A stretch of DNA of 64,000 nucleotides. Origin: Collimonas arenae. GTDB taxonomy: Bacteria > Pseudomonadota > Gammaproteobacteria > Burkholderiales > Burkholderiaceae_D. The stretch covers positions 3,224,001 to 3,288,000 of the forward strand of contig NZ_CP009962.1 in the NCBI RefSeq assembly GCF_000786695.1. Reading direction: 5' to 3'. The notes beneath the pieces are model-generated. The model ran no database searches, was not told the origin of the DNA, and worked only from the letters and a program-made list of their open reading frames with translations. Position numbers and translations under genes: made by a program. Below, in pieces: positions 25,988 to 34,562 of this stretch (position 1 is the first letter of the stretch; each line of letters opens with the position of its first letter).

Positions 25988-28699
25988 ATGTCCCGTAATA
26001 CGTTGAACACACTCAAGGAATTCAAGATTTCCGATTCCAAGAAAGGCAAATTCTATTCCTTGCCTGCCCTGGAGAAAAAACTCGGCGTCAACATCTCGCG
26101 CTTGCCAGTATCGATCCGCGTCGTGCTGGAATCCGTACTGCGTAACTGCGACGGCAAGAAAGTCACCGAAGAGCATGTCAAGCAGCTCGCCAACTGGGGC
26201 GCAACGGCAGCCCGCACCGATGAAATCCCTTTCGTCGTGGCGCGCGTAGTACTGCAAGATTTTACCGGCGTACCGCTGCTGGCCGACCTGGCTGCAATGC
26301 GCAACGTCGCAGCAAGCCTGGGCAAGAACGCCAAGAACATCGAGCCGCTGGTGCCGGTCGACCTGGTCGTCGACCACTCGGTGCAGATCGACCATTTCCG
26401 TGAAAAGAAAGCGCTCGACCTCAACATGAAACTGGAATTCCAGCGCAACAACGAGCGCTACCAGTTCATGAAATGGGGCATGCAGGCATTCGATACTTTC
26501 GGCGTCGTGCCTCCAGGTTTCGGCATCGTCCACCAGGTAAACCTTGAATACCTGGCGCGCGGCGTCCACAAGAAGGATTCGGTCTACTATCCAGATACTC
26601 TGGTTGGTACTGATTCCCACACCACTATGATCAATGGCATCGGCGTAGTCGGCTGGGGCGTGGGCGGCATCGAGGCGGAAGCCGGCATGCTGGGTCAACC
26701 GGTTTACTTCCTGACGCCTGACGTCGTCGGCGTGAACCTGACCGGCCAGTTGCGTGAAGGCGTTACCGCCACCGATCTGGTCCTGACCATCACCGAATTG
26801 TTGCGCAAGGCAAAAGTCGTCGGCAAGTTCGTCGAGTTCTTCGGCGAAGGCACAGCCTCGCTGAGCCTGACCGACCGTGCGACTATCGCCAATATGGCGC
26901 CTGAATACGGCGCGACCATGGGCTTCTTCCCGGTTGACGATGCGACCATCGAATACTTCCAGGGCACTGGCCGCAGCAAGGCAGAAATCGATGCTTTCGC
27001 TGGTTATTTCAAAGCACAAAACCTGTACGGCATTCCAAAGGCAGGCGACATCGACTACACCACCGTCGTCGAACTCGATCTGGCTACTGTCGCACCGTCA
27101 CTGGCTGGCCCGAAGCGTCCGCAAGACCGTATCGAAATCGGCCATGTCAAAGCCAACTTCGCCGAACTGTTCAGCAAGCCAATCGCAGAAAACGGCTTCA
27201 ACAAGAAAATCGAAGACCTGGATGCGACCTACGTCAATGCCGACGGCGTCAATCTGCAAAACGGCGACGTGCTGATCGCTGCAATCACATCTTGCACCAA
27301 CACCTCCAACCCAAGCGTCATGCTGGCGGCCGGTTTGCTGGCCAAGAAAGCGGTTGAAGCCGGCCTCAAGGTATCGTCGCATATCAAGACTTCGCTGGCC
27401 CCTGGCTCACGCGTCGTTACCGAATACCTGGAAGCGGCAGGCTTGCTGCCATACCTGGAAAAGCTCGGCTTCGGCGTCACCGCCTACGGCTGCACCACTT
27501 GTATCGGCAACGCCGGCGACCTGACCCCAGCCATGAACGAAGCTATCGTCAAGAACGACGTGGTGGCCTCGGCTGTATTGTCCGGCAACCGTAACTTCGA
27601 AGCGCGGATCCATCCGAACATTCGCTCCAACTTCCTGGCCTCGCCACCGCTGGTCGTCGCTTACGCGATCGCCGGCAACATGACACGCGACCTGATGACG
27701 GAGCCGGTTGGCAAGGGCAAGGGTGGCAAAGATATCTATCTGGGCGACATTTGGCCAACTTCGCAAGAAGTCGCCAAGCTGATGAAGTTTGCGATGAACG
27801 CCAAGACCTTCAAGACCAACTATGCCGACGTCAAGGGCGCACCAGGCAAGCTGTGGGAAGCCATCAAGGGCGTCGCCGGCGGCGAAGTCTATAACTGGCC
27901 GAAATCGACCTACATCGCAGAGCCACCGTTCTTCCAGGATTTCACCATGGTGCCGAAGGCTGCAGCGACCGGCATCACCGGCGCCCGTGCACTGGGCGTG
28001 TTCGGCGATTCGATCACTACCGATCACATCTCGCCAGCTGGCTCCATCAAGGAATCCAGCCCGGCAGGTAAATGGCTGACTGCCAACGGCGTACTGAAGG
28101 CTGACTTCAACTCCTACGGCTCGCGTCGCGGCAATCACGAAATCATGATGCGCGGTACTTTCGCTAACGTCCGCATCAAGAACCTGATGATTCCTGCCAC
28201 ACCGGACGGTTCGCGAATTGAAGGCGGCATCACCCTGCACCAGCCAAGCGGCAAGGAAACGTCGATCTATGACGCGGCTATGGAATACGTCAAGGACGAC
28301 GTGCCTACCATGGTGTTTGCCGGCGAAGAATACGGCACTGGTTCGTCGCGCGACTGGGCTGCCAAGGGCACTCAACTGCTGGGCGTGAAAGCCGTGTTTG
28401 CCCGTTCGTTCGAGCGCATCCACCGCTCCAACCTGGTCGGCATGGGTGTATTGCCACTGCAATTCATCGGTACCGACAGCGTGCAAACGCTGGGCATCAC
28501 CGGCAACGAGACTTTCGACCTGAAGGGTATCGACGGCGAAATCAAGCCACAGCAAGACGCTATCCTGGTGATCCGTCGCGCCAACGGTGAAACCAAGGAA
28601 GTCAAGGTTTTGCTGCGTATCGATACGCCAATCGAAGTCGACTACTACAAACACGGCGGCATCCTGCCATTCGTGTTGCGTCAGTTGCTGGCGGCATAA
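25988..28699 (+). CDS. acnA: Aconitate hydratase A
   Basis: 903 residues from ATG 25988, preceded by CAGGAG. It isomerises citrate to isocitrate. 4Fe-4S ligands lie in [12 protein letters not shown] and [30 protein letters not shown] and the swivel-domain block [18 protein letters not shown] show the IRP/AcnA type. A strong terminator follows. The frame is open further upstream into the MliC-like gene in another reading frame, but that is not used. Confidence 0.97.
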   Translation: MSRNTLNTLKEFKISDSKKGKFYSLPALEKKLGVNISRLPVSIRVVLESVLRNCDGKKVTEEHVKQLANWGATAARTDEIPFVVARVVLQDFTGVPLLADLAAMRNVAASLGKNAKNIEPLVPVDLVVDHSVQIDHFREKKALDLNMKLEFQRNNERYQFMKWGMQAFDTFGVVPPGFGIVHQVNLEYLARGVHKKDSVYYPDTLVGTDSHTTMINGIGVVGWGVGGIEAEAGMLGQPVYFLTPDVVGVNLTGQLREGVTATDLVLTITELLRKAKVVGKFVEFFGEGTASLSLTDRATIANMAPEYGATMGFFPVDDATIEYFQGTGRSKAEIDAFAGYFKAQNLYGIPKAGDIDYTTVVELDLATVAPSLAGPKRPQDRIEIGHVKANFAELFSKPIAENGFNKKIEDLDATYVNADGVNLQNGDVLIAAITSCTNTSNPSVMLAAGLLAKKAVEAGLKVSSHIKTSLAPGSRVVTEYLEAAGLLPYLEKLGFGVTAYGCTTCIGNAGDLTPAMNEAIVKNDVVASAVLSGNRNFEARIHPNIRSNFLASPPLVVAYAIAGNMTRDLMTEPVGKGKGGKDIYLGDIWPTSQEVAKLMKFAMNAKTFKTNYADVKGAPGKLWEAIKGVAGGEVYNWPKSTYIAEPPFFQDFTMVPKAAATGITGARALGVFGDSITTDHISPAGSIKESSPAGKWLTANGVLKADFNSYGSRRGNHEIMMRGTFANVRIKNLMIPATPDGSRIEGGITLHQPSGKETSIYDAAMEYVKDDVPTMVFAGEEYGTGSSRDWAAKGTQLLGVKAVFARSFERIHRSNLVGMGVLPLQFIGTDSVQTLGITGNETFDLKGIDGEIKPQQDAILVIRRANGETKEVKVLLRIDTPIEVDYYKHGGILPFVLRQLLAA

Positions 28700-28729
28700 C
28701 AGCTGTAACCCGCAGTTTGCTTTAACCCC

Positions 28730-28752
28730 AAACGCCGGCAATGCCGGCGTTT
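28730..28752 (+). terminator. Terminator after acnA
   Basis: AAACGCCGGCA (28730-28740) and TGCCGGCGTTT (28742-28752) form an 11-bp G/C-rich stem, followed by GTCATTTCT. It most likely ends the mdh-acnA transcript. Confidence 0.75.
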
Positions 28753-29054
28753 GTCATTTCTGCCACTAATTTCTTCTTGAAATCTCGTCACGTAGTTTTA
28801 TTCAACATACGGTTAAATCCACTACAATAGGATTTTGCAGTCTTCCTGCCTCAGAGTCCTCGAAAACTCTCAGCAAGCGGTCGTAGGCCAGAAGGCAGCA
28901 CGGAAAAGCGGCGCATATTTGTCGATACATTGATCAACGAGTATGTGAGCGTCTCTTTGCCCGCTGGCGCCATTGGATGTGCAAGAAGCATCCGTTACGG
29001 CCGCGCAGTAAGATATTGACTATGTTGTCAGCTCAGCTCCTTACCTTACCTACT
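28753..29054. other. Leader region before the DUF2863 gene
   Basis: Upstream of the gene a TTCAAC-16 bases-TACAAT pair (28801-28828) could be a promoter, which would give a leader of about 200 bases. The leader has small stems (CTGCCT/AGGCAG and GAGT/ACTC around 28850-28895). I see no family signature and no small gene here. Confidence 0.4.
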
Positions 29055-30308
29055 ATGCGCCGTCCGTCAAAAAAACCTTCCCGTAAATTTTCTGCCGACA
29101 GCCACCGTTTGGCCGAGTTGGCGCAAGCATTGATTCAAGCCTCCAGCCGTCTTGAGGAGCGTGCCTGGGAGCGCGATATTGAAGCGCTTCTCAACAAGCA
29201 TTTCAAGGCGCAGCATCAAGAGCCGATCGACGGCGCCCTGGAGCAGTTGTTCCCGACCGAACCTGACGGCTATGACGTCCTGATGGACGTAGTTGAAGCC
29301 TGTAGCGAATCCAGCACCATCGAGCATCAAGGAAAACAGTATGACTGCCTGCTAATCGGCATTCCATTGCTGGCATGGACCCGCTTTTCGATCGGATCGG
29401 GGCCGGTTGCGGCCGACGTCATGCTGACCGTCAGCGCTCATCTGCACGCCCACATTCTGGCTCCGGATGTGCAGAGCGCCATCGTGCCGTCGCTGTACGC
29501 CATCGATCAGTTACCGCGCAGCCACGCCGATACCTTCGCTTTGCTGCAGCAATTGTCGCAAGCAGCGCTGAACGCAACGCCAGTGCGCAGTCCCGCCAAT
29601 CCACCACAAACTGCGCCCTACCTGGCTGACACCCGTTACCTGCTGGCCGCCCTGGTGGTGCCGAGCGGCATGCCGCTATTTCACTGGCAAGTGGCGCACG
29701 GGCAAGCCGGACATATCGCTGCCAACAAGGAACAAGCGCTGGAACAATGGCGCAACCAGGTCACGCCCAGCATTACCCGTCTGCTGCCCGGTTGCGGGGT
29801 CCAGCTGCTGCTGCCGGAGGCTTACTATGCCGCCTGCCGCGAAGCCGACCTGCAAATTCGCCCAGCCTCCCTGCGCGCCGCCAGCTATTACCTGTCGCAC
29901 ACGCTGGATATTGCATCGAAGGATTTGCATGCCAGCATCGGCCGCTTCAGCGAGCAGCCGGAAAGCGGCCGCGTCGATGAATACCGCATCGGCTTTTCCG
30001 TGGGCCAGACCAACGAGATCATCTACGGCGTAGTCTGGCCGCTCTACGGGCCGGAAGAAGCCAACGAAGAAATCATTACGCGCTCCAGCGACAGCGATGC
30101 CGCCACGGCAGAGCCGGAAACCCCGCTCGAGCAGATCCTGAGCCTGTTGCGCGAATGCGGCATTGATGATATCCAGCGGCATACCGACCTGTTTGCGATG
30201 GAGTTTTGCGACGATTGCGGTACGCCGTTTTATCCCGACCGCGAAGGCGATCTGGTGCACCCCGAGACGCCAGAGGATACGCCGAGCGGATCGGCGCATT
30301 TTCACTAA
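29055..30308 (+). CDS. DUF2863-family protein
   Basis: 417 residues from MRRPSKKPSRKFSADS; the frame is open to 28977 and ATG 29022 is also possible because no ribosome-binding site decides. It contains HRLAELAQALIQASSRLEER, GIPLLAWTRFSIGSGP and, near the end, MEFCDDCGTPFYPDREGDLVHPE, where CDDC and nearby residues suggest a metal site. This is a betaproteobacterial family (DUF2863) without known function. It is soluble with no signal peptide and is not in an evident operon. Confidence 0.8.
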   Translation: MRRPSKKPSRKFSADSHRLAELAQALIQASSRLEERAWERDIEALLNKHFKAQHQEPIDGALEQLFPTEPDGYDVLMDVVEACSESSTIEHQGKQYDCLLIGIPLLAWTRFSIGSGPVAADVMLTVSAHLHAHILAPDVQSAIVPSLYAIDQLPRSHADTFALLQQLSQAALNATPVRSPANPPQTAPYLADTRYLLAALVVPSGMPLFHWQVAHGQAGHIAANKEQALEQWRNQVTPSITRLLPGCGVQLLLPEAYYAACREADLQIRPASLRAASYYLSHTLDIASKDLHASIGRFSEQPESGRVDEYRIGFSVGQTNEIIYGVVWPLYGPEEANEEIITRSSDSDAATAEPETPLEQILSLLRECGIDDIQRHTDLFAMEFCDDCGTPFYPDREGDLVHPETPEDTPSGSAHFH

Positions 30309-30375
30309 TCGACTACGAACACTGGTATTACAGGCCTAATCCGCAATACCAGTTTCATCGATAAAACGATCGATC

Positions 30376-31497
30376 TTATTCAAACGCCCGCAAGATCGGC
30401 TGCAATACAACTTCACCCAGACGTGCGCTGCGTGCGCCGTCCCAACCAACCTGGACATCCGGCAGATTGGCGTTATCCTTGAACGGCAGTTCCAGCGTCA
30501 GCGATACGCACTTGAAAGTGTGGCCGATATATTTGGACGCCAGCGTCAATACGTCACTGCTGTATTTGCTCGCTGAATAACCGAATTCAGTCTGGAAATC
30601 CGGGCTGGCGCGCTGGAAGTCGTCAATGAATTTTTGCTGCTCTACCGCTTGTTGCGGACTAAAGTCTTCCAGCATTTCCGAACCGGCCACGAAGATATAC
30701 GGTAAAGCTTCATCACCGTGCACATCGAGGAACAGGTCGCAGCCGACTTCATGGATCTTGTTTTTCACCGCAAATACTTCCGGGCTACGCTCCAGCGACG
30801 GCGTCATCCATTCGCGATTCAGATTGGCGCCGGCGGCATTGGTGCGCAAGTTACCGCGCACCGAGCCATCAGGATTCATGTTCGGCACGATATAAAACAC
30901 TGCATGCTGCAATACCTTGGTCGCCAGCGGGTTAGCACTATCCAGCAAGGCATCAACCATGCCCTCTACAAACCATTCCGCCATGGTTTCACCAGGATGT
31001 TGGCGAGCGATGACCCACACTTTCTTGGCAGCGTTAGGATTACCGATCACCAGCAAGTTCATATCCCGACCATCGACGGTAGTACCGATATCCCGCACGC
31101 GCGCCAGCGGCGATTGTTCCGCCTGTCCCAGCAACGCCAGGTGACGCTCCCAGGAATACGGCTCGAAATAAGCGTAGTAGACACTATCGTAATCCGGCGT
31201 ATGGCTGATGGTCATGACCTGGCCGTCGAAGCTGGTCGGCACCCGGAACCAGTTTTCGCGATCATAGCTGGCCACCGCCTGGTAGCCCTCCCACCCTTTT
31301 GGATAGGTGGTTGCGCCAGCATTCAGAAAACGAATGGTGCAATCCTCATCGCGTGCGCCTTGCAAGCGAAAATAAAACCACTGTGTGAAATCGGCATGCG
31401 AATCGCTGCGGATTTTCAATTCAATCTGCTGAGGACTATCCGCGCGCACGACTTCAATCGCTGCGGCGTCAAACTGCTGGCTAATTTTTATTGACAT
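30376..31497 (-). CDS. M14-family zinc carboxypeptidase (cytosolic carboxypeptidase-like)
   Basis: 373 residues. The N-terminal part (about 1-115) is the beta domain found in cytosolic carboxypeptidases of the AGBL/CCP group. The catalytic part has ARQHPGETMAEWF with the zinc His and Glu, FYIVPNMNPDGSVRGN and AAGANLNREW, the third zinc ligand in FLDVHGDEALPY and the catalytic Glu in SLTLELPF. No signal peptide, so it is cytosolic. Bacterial members remove C-terminal residues from peptides or proteins; the target is unknown. Confidence 0.88.
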   Translation of the reverse strand: MSIKISQQFDAAAIEVVRADSPQQIELKIRSDSHADFTQWFYFRLQGARDEDCTIRFLNAGATTYPKGWEGYQAVASYDRENWFRVPTSFDGQVMTISHTPDYDSVYYAYFEPYSWERHLALLGQAEQSPLARVRDIGTTVDGRDMNLLVIGNPNAAKKVWVIARQHPGETMAEWFVEGMVDALLDSANPLATKVLQHAVFYIVPNMNPDGSVRGNLRTNAAGANLNREWMTPSLERSPEVFAVKNKIHEVGCDLFLDVHGDEALPYIFVAGSEMLEDFSPQQAVEQQKFIDDFQRASPDFQTEFGYSASKYSSDVLTLASKYIGHTFKCVSLTLELPFKDNANLPDVQVGWDGARSARLGEVVLQPILRAFE

Positions 31498-31647
31498 AAG
31501 ATTATTTCAAAGAGGATCGCCTTCCGCGAGGCATCTGATCATTGTCAATGACTGCACAACAACCAGCGCCAGCGCCGACCAGACAACGATTGGAAAATTT
31601 TTAAACATTCTTTGTATTCCGTTGGAAACAAAGCAATTTTGCTCTGA

Positions 31648-31653
31648 TATAAT
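31648..31653 (+). promoter_or_regulatory. -10 element of tRNA-Pro
   Basis: A perfect TATAAT lies 11 bases before the tRNA. The -35 region is not clear; TTGGAA at 31622 is slightly too far upstream. Confidence 0.55.
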
Positions 31654-31664
31654 AACAGGCTTGT

Positions 31665-31741
31665 CGGGGCGTAGCGCAGCCTGGTAGCGTACTTGCATGG
31701 GGTGCAAGGGGTCGGAAGTTCGAATCTTCTCGCCCCGACCA
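31665..31741 (+). tRNA. tRNA-Pro (anticodon GGG)
   Basis: A 77-base cloverleaf. Acceptor CGGGGCG/CGCCCCG with discriminator A and encoded CCA, D-arm GCGCAGCCTGGTAGCGT, anticodon stem CTTGC/GCAAG around loop ATGGGGT (anticodon GGG), T-arm GGAAG-TTCGAAT-CTTCT. It reads CCC codons. It marks the right end of the core-genome half of this window. Confidence 0.95.
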
Positions 31742-31779
31742 ATTGAATCAATGACTTACGGCGCAAGCTGTATAAACGG

Positions 31780-31826
31780 ACAGCACTGTATATTAGACAT
31801 TGTCTAATATACAGTGCTGTTTTTTT
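31780..31826 (+). terminator. Terminator after tRNA-Pro
   Basis: A perfect 20-bp stem: 31780-31799 (ACAGCACTGTATATTAGACA) pairs with 31801-31820 around one base, followed by a T-run. The length and perfection of the stem are unusual for a tRNA terminator. Confidence 0.85.
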
Positions 31827-32208
31827 ATGCCCTTGCTGAGGCAAACACTGGGGGGGGGCTTTGCAAATTTGCCTCCAACGTCCCGATAGGCCGCCTCGGA
31901 CACGATTGGACTCGAACCAAATAGATAGGGGTATTGAGGGGAACGTAGGGGAACTCGCCATAGTGCGCCTTCTCCTGTCTTTACCCTTAACACCCCTAAT
32001 TCGTCCCCGGATTCGTCCCCAGAACCTGCCCCAACGGATAGGCTATGAAGCTACCGTCTCAATCATACATTTCCTCTTTAAGATCAATGAGTTAAGCTAT
32101 TTTTAATGCGATATTAAATCGCAACTCTAAATTACATAACCCATTGATTTAACTAATTTCTTACTTTCACAATATCGCAATTCTCTAGGGCAGATAATGT
32201 CATCGAGT

Positions 32209-32259
32209 ATGGGATTGTGATTCCTGTTGTCGCGGGTTCGAGTCCCGTCAGCCACCCCA
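32209..32259 (+). pseudogene. 3' fragment of a tRNA-His gene (probable attachment-site remnant)
   Basis: The segment reads as the 3' two-thirds of tRNA-His: anticodon loop TTGTGAT (anticodon GTG), variable region, T-arm GCGGG-TTCGAGT-CCCGT, then CAGCCAC with discriminator C and CCA, the C73 being diagnostic for His. The matching 5' acceptor half (GTGGCTG) and D-arm are absent in the 80 bases before it. Integrases of islands and phages commonly use tRNA 3' ends, so this is best read as an att site or scar. Confidence 0.75.
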
Positions 32260-32343
32260 ACTAATTCAATAGAATCAAATAGTTAGACATATTCTATATT
32301 TTCGCATCGTGAAATTCACAACGGAAATCAGAATTTAACAACG

Positions 32344-32370
32344 AAGCCCACCTTAGCCGTGGGCTTTTTT
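32344..32370 (+). terminator. Terminator after the tRNA-His fragment
   Basis: AAGCCCAC (32344-32351) pairs with GTGGGCTT (32359-32366), followed by TTTT. It looks like an original tRNA terminator kept with the tRNA 3' end. Confidence 0.8.
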
Positions 32371-32629
32371 GCGTTTGCGGCAGATTGTTGGGGTATCAAT
32401 CCAGCCATTGGGGCGATACGGATTAGTTTATCATTCGCTAACGGTCGCCGATAGGCTATGAACCTGTAACACGGGTACTTTAGGCGTAATCGAGGGTACT
32501 CTGTCATAGTCCGGCTTCCCCTCTGACGCCCTCAAATATATCCGCACTATCCCTGAGTAGGTCAAACGTCGGTAGCACAGATTTCCTGCGTAGTGGCATC
32601 GACACCTGCAACAAAGCCAGTAGCCTGAC

Positions 32630-32956
32630 CTACAACCCTAAAGCAAGCAATTTTTCCAAAGTTGATTTAATAACATTGGGTTCAACACTAATGTACTTAT
32701 TCCAGCATACGTCTTGACCACGCGGATAACCTAACAGGTGATTCATTGCACCAATCACAGCCGCACCCACGTTTGAATCGTGAACATTAACTTCGGGCCA
32801 CGCTTCGCGTACGGCTGCAAGTTGCTTCCTTGAAATCCCAAATAAAGTTTCAAATTCCCATTCAGGACAAAATTCTTCCTGTTCAAGCGCGGATAGACAT
32901 TCAAAAACGGTTTGCAGCTCCCGCTCAGATAGCGTATCAATAATATTTCTAATAAG
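32630..32956 (-). CDS. Small orphan immunity-like protein, start codon abnormal
   Basis: The frame from 32956 to the TAG at 32630 encodes about 108 residues: IRNIIDTLSERELQTVFECL, then EFCPEWEFETLFGISRKQL, an internal MNHLLGYPRGQD and a tail SVEPNVIKSTLEKLLALGL. It reads like a soluble acidic immunity protein. It has no ATG, GTG or TTG near the beginning: AAGGTGA lies just before an ATT codon (32953). Alternatively a one-base frameshift disconnects it from ATG 32978 (MFHYLKVT). It starts 27 bases after the preceding immunity gene. Possibly a relic of a further toxin cassette. Confidence 0.5.
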   Translation of the reverse strand, partial: LIRNIIDTLSERELQTVFECLSALEQEEFCPEWEFETLFGISRKQLAAVREAWPEVNVHDSNVGAAVIGAMNHLLGYPRGQDVCWNKYISVEPNVIKSTLEKLLALGL

Positions 32957-32983
32957 TCACCTTAAGATAGTGGAACATCTATT

Positions 32984-33436
32984 TTAAATAAGCAAACTCG
33001 CTCGGACATGTTCTGCTAAACCTAGCAGATCAGCGTATGCATTAATAGCGAGCTCTGGATAGTGCTGTTCGATATAGTGATGAACATCGTGAGTTCCTTT
33101 GTCAATCGCTTCTGTTCTTAGATCATCAACAAATTTTGGATGAATTACCCAATTTATCCCTGATAATACTAGCCGTTCATGCCCTATGAAATTCCATTTG
33201 ACCATTCCTTCATAACCCTCGACAGCCGATTTCAATTTCGCCAAAAAATCTTTGTTTTCCGATTGAAATCTAACTGTTGTAAATGGAGGAAGTTGGGAAT
33301 GGTCTTCTCGCAAAAATGTGCCATTTTTCATTTCAACCTCAACAATTCTTTGCCGATACTTCCGCCATTCGATTTCAGCAAATTCTTGGATTACTAAAAA
33401 CAACTCATCCCCATTAGCTAAACTAAGATTATTCAT
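32984..33436 (-). CDS. Candidate CDI immunity protein of orphan cassette 1
   Basis: 150 residues from ATG 33436, which overlaps the toxin stop codon (ATGA), the usual arrangement of a toxin/immunity pair. The product (MNNLSLANGDELFLVIQEF... ending AEHVRASLLI) is soluble and acidic and has no recognised domain. It should protect against the papain-like toxin encoded directly before it. A/T content is clearly higher than in the TCA region. Confidence 0.65.
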   Translation of the reverse strand: MNNLSLANGDELFLVIQEFAEIEWRKYRQRIVEVEMKNGTFLREDHSQLPPFTTVRFQSENKDFLAKLKSAVEGYEGMVKWNFIGHERLVLSGINWVIHPKFVDDLRTEAIDKGTHDVHHYIEQHYPELAINAYADLLGLAEHVRASLLI

Positions 33437-34150
33437 TTCCCGCCTCTCACTGCTGAGATAGAAACTCCGCCAGGATTGGTATTCGTTATTAACTGCAACC
33501 AATCACCTTTTGGTATCGGCGTCGACGATACTCGTGGATCATATACATAACGCCCATCTGTAAATACCTGATGGTACGACTGACCGCTTTCAAGATTTCC
33601 ATTTTCGTATACATTCAGACTATTTGGCGTATTTGGTGTCACCTTGATAACTTGCCCTTTTCCACCTGAAGCATTGTACAAATACCCTGCAATGTCGGAG
33701 CAATCACCGCACTCAACGTTCGCGACCATATTTTGTACTTGAGGGGTTTTCATTGCATTAACAACCGTCTGATCTGGGGGGAAATCAGAGTTTGGGGTGC
33801 GTACTGGTCGATTCATGCCAGGCAACGTCGACGAACTGCCTTGGGCTGGCCTTGTCCCTTGCGTACTACTACCGTCACTACTAGAATTTTCACTTCCACT
33901 GTCATTGCTAGTAGACAAGCACGTTACTCGGCAATTTGCCTGTCGAGCCATAAACAACGACTGGCGGCAGCAGCATCTCACAGGCTGGTGGCAGACACAT
34001 ACCAACAGGTGGCGTCACCACCGCACCAGCGCTTCCCGTCGGCCCAGAACCATCAGGAAGGTCAGGCGGAGTCTGCGGAATGGCATTAGGCCCGCGCGTT
34101 AAAACATTTCCAAACAGGTTAATACCCTGACGCGTAGTATCGACTAACCG
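33433..34150 (-). pseudogene. Orphan cdiA C-terminal cassette 1 with papain-like toxin domain, frameshifted linker
   Basis: The part from 34150 to about 33917 encodes a cdiA linker (DTTRQGINLFGNVLTRGPNA, PQTPPDLPDGSGPTGSAG) without a start codon. Next to the neighbouring copy it lacks two bases (GTAGACAAGC for GTAGACAAAAGC at about 33911), so the linker frame ends at a TAG there. The toxin frame continues in another phase to 33433: NVECGDCSDIAGYLYNASGG carries a candidate catalytic Cys, and SYHQVFTDGRYVYDPR has the His and Asp of a papain-like fold. It probably cannot be made as one protein unless recombined onto cdiA. Confidence 0.65.
33911..34146 (-). repeat. Cassette linker repeat, copy A
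   Basis: About 236 bases that match 35124-35360 closely at DNA and protein level (GPNA-PQTPPDLPDGSGPTGSAGAVVTP and YGST-LPSNVL in both). Such shared linkers allow homologous recombination between orphan cassettes. Confidence 0.7.
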
Positions 34151-34561
34151 TTAATCGGTTTCCTTATCAAAATTCTGACTTAATTCGTGACGAAAATTAT
34201 CGACTTCCCCCTTATATTCCGGGTGTTCTTTGGCAAATAAATCAAATGCTAAAGAGGCGAGTTCTATAAATTTATCTTCAGCAATTACTATTTCATAATT
34301 TCCATACCAAAATTTTACGCCTTTAAAATGTCCACTCGGATCGGCATCCACAAAATCAGGAAATATGCATCCGGCCCCTTCTGGTACCCATCCAATCTTT
34401 TTCACAAGACGAGACATGCCTTCAAGAAATTCCTGAGGCCATCTGATGCTATTAAAATAGTCTTTTACTATCCAGTAAGAATCATTTTCTCGATCTAATT
34501 GTTCAAATAAATATGGATTCATCGCATGAAATTCGTCATGTTTTGAATTATTCATACTCAC
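34151..34561 (-). CDS. Candidate CDI immunity protein of orphan cassette 2
   Basis: 136 residues, soluble and acidic: FEQLDRENDSYWIVKDYFNS, PEGAGCIFPDFVDADPSGHF, EDKFIELASLAFDLFAKEHP. It starts one base after the toxin stop (34563) with no room for another promoter, as expected for an immunity gene translated together with its toxin. No database family is claimed. Base composition is A/T-rich compared with the TCA genes. Confidence 0.65.
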   Translation of the reverse strand: MSMNNSKHDEFHAMNPYLFEQLDRENDSYWIVKDYFNSIRWPQEFLEGMSRLVKKIGWVPEGAGCIFPDFVDADPSGHFKGVKFWYGNYEIVIAEDKFIELASLAFDLFAKEHPEYKGEVDNFRHELSQNFDKETD

Positions 34562-34562
34562 C

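Larger units (their letters stand above)
31742..32629. other. Gene-free scar region between tRNA-Pro and the CDI island
   Basis: About 890 bases without a supported gene. Contents in order: tRNA-Pro terminator, a run of nine G (about 31850-31858), tandem ATTCGTCCCC words (near 31999-32023), the tRNA-His 3' fragment (32209-32259), its terminator (32344-32370), and a second, diverged version of earlier sequence words (GATAGGCTATGAA at about 32038 and 32451; TCATAGTCCGGCTTCCCC near 32502 resembling CCATAGTGCGCCTTCTCC near 31960). This looks like decayed ends of integrated elements. Confidence 0.6.

Noticed and set aside
28850..28915. Resemblance of the DUF2863 leader to a small signal-recognition-particle RNA
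   Set aside because: Only GGCC-x-GAAGG-x-AGCA is similar; the conserved apical loop and the opposite strand do not fit.
31895..31925. T-arm-like sequence (minus strand GGTTCGAGTCC) as a second tRNA fragment
   Set aside because: No acceptor strand, CCA or anticodon arm fits around it; the match is limited to the common GTTCGA word.
31545..31961. Minus-strand frame across tRNA-Pro
   Set aside because: It translates the tRNA and its terminator in antisense; the product shows no family resemblance.
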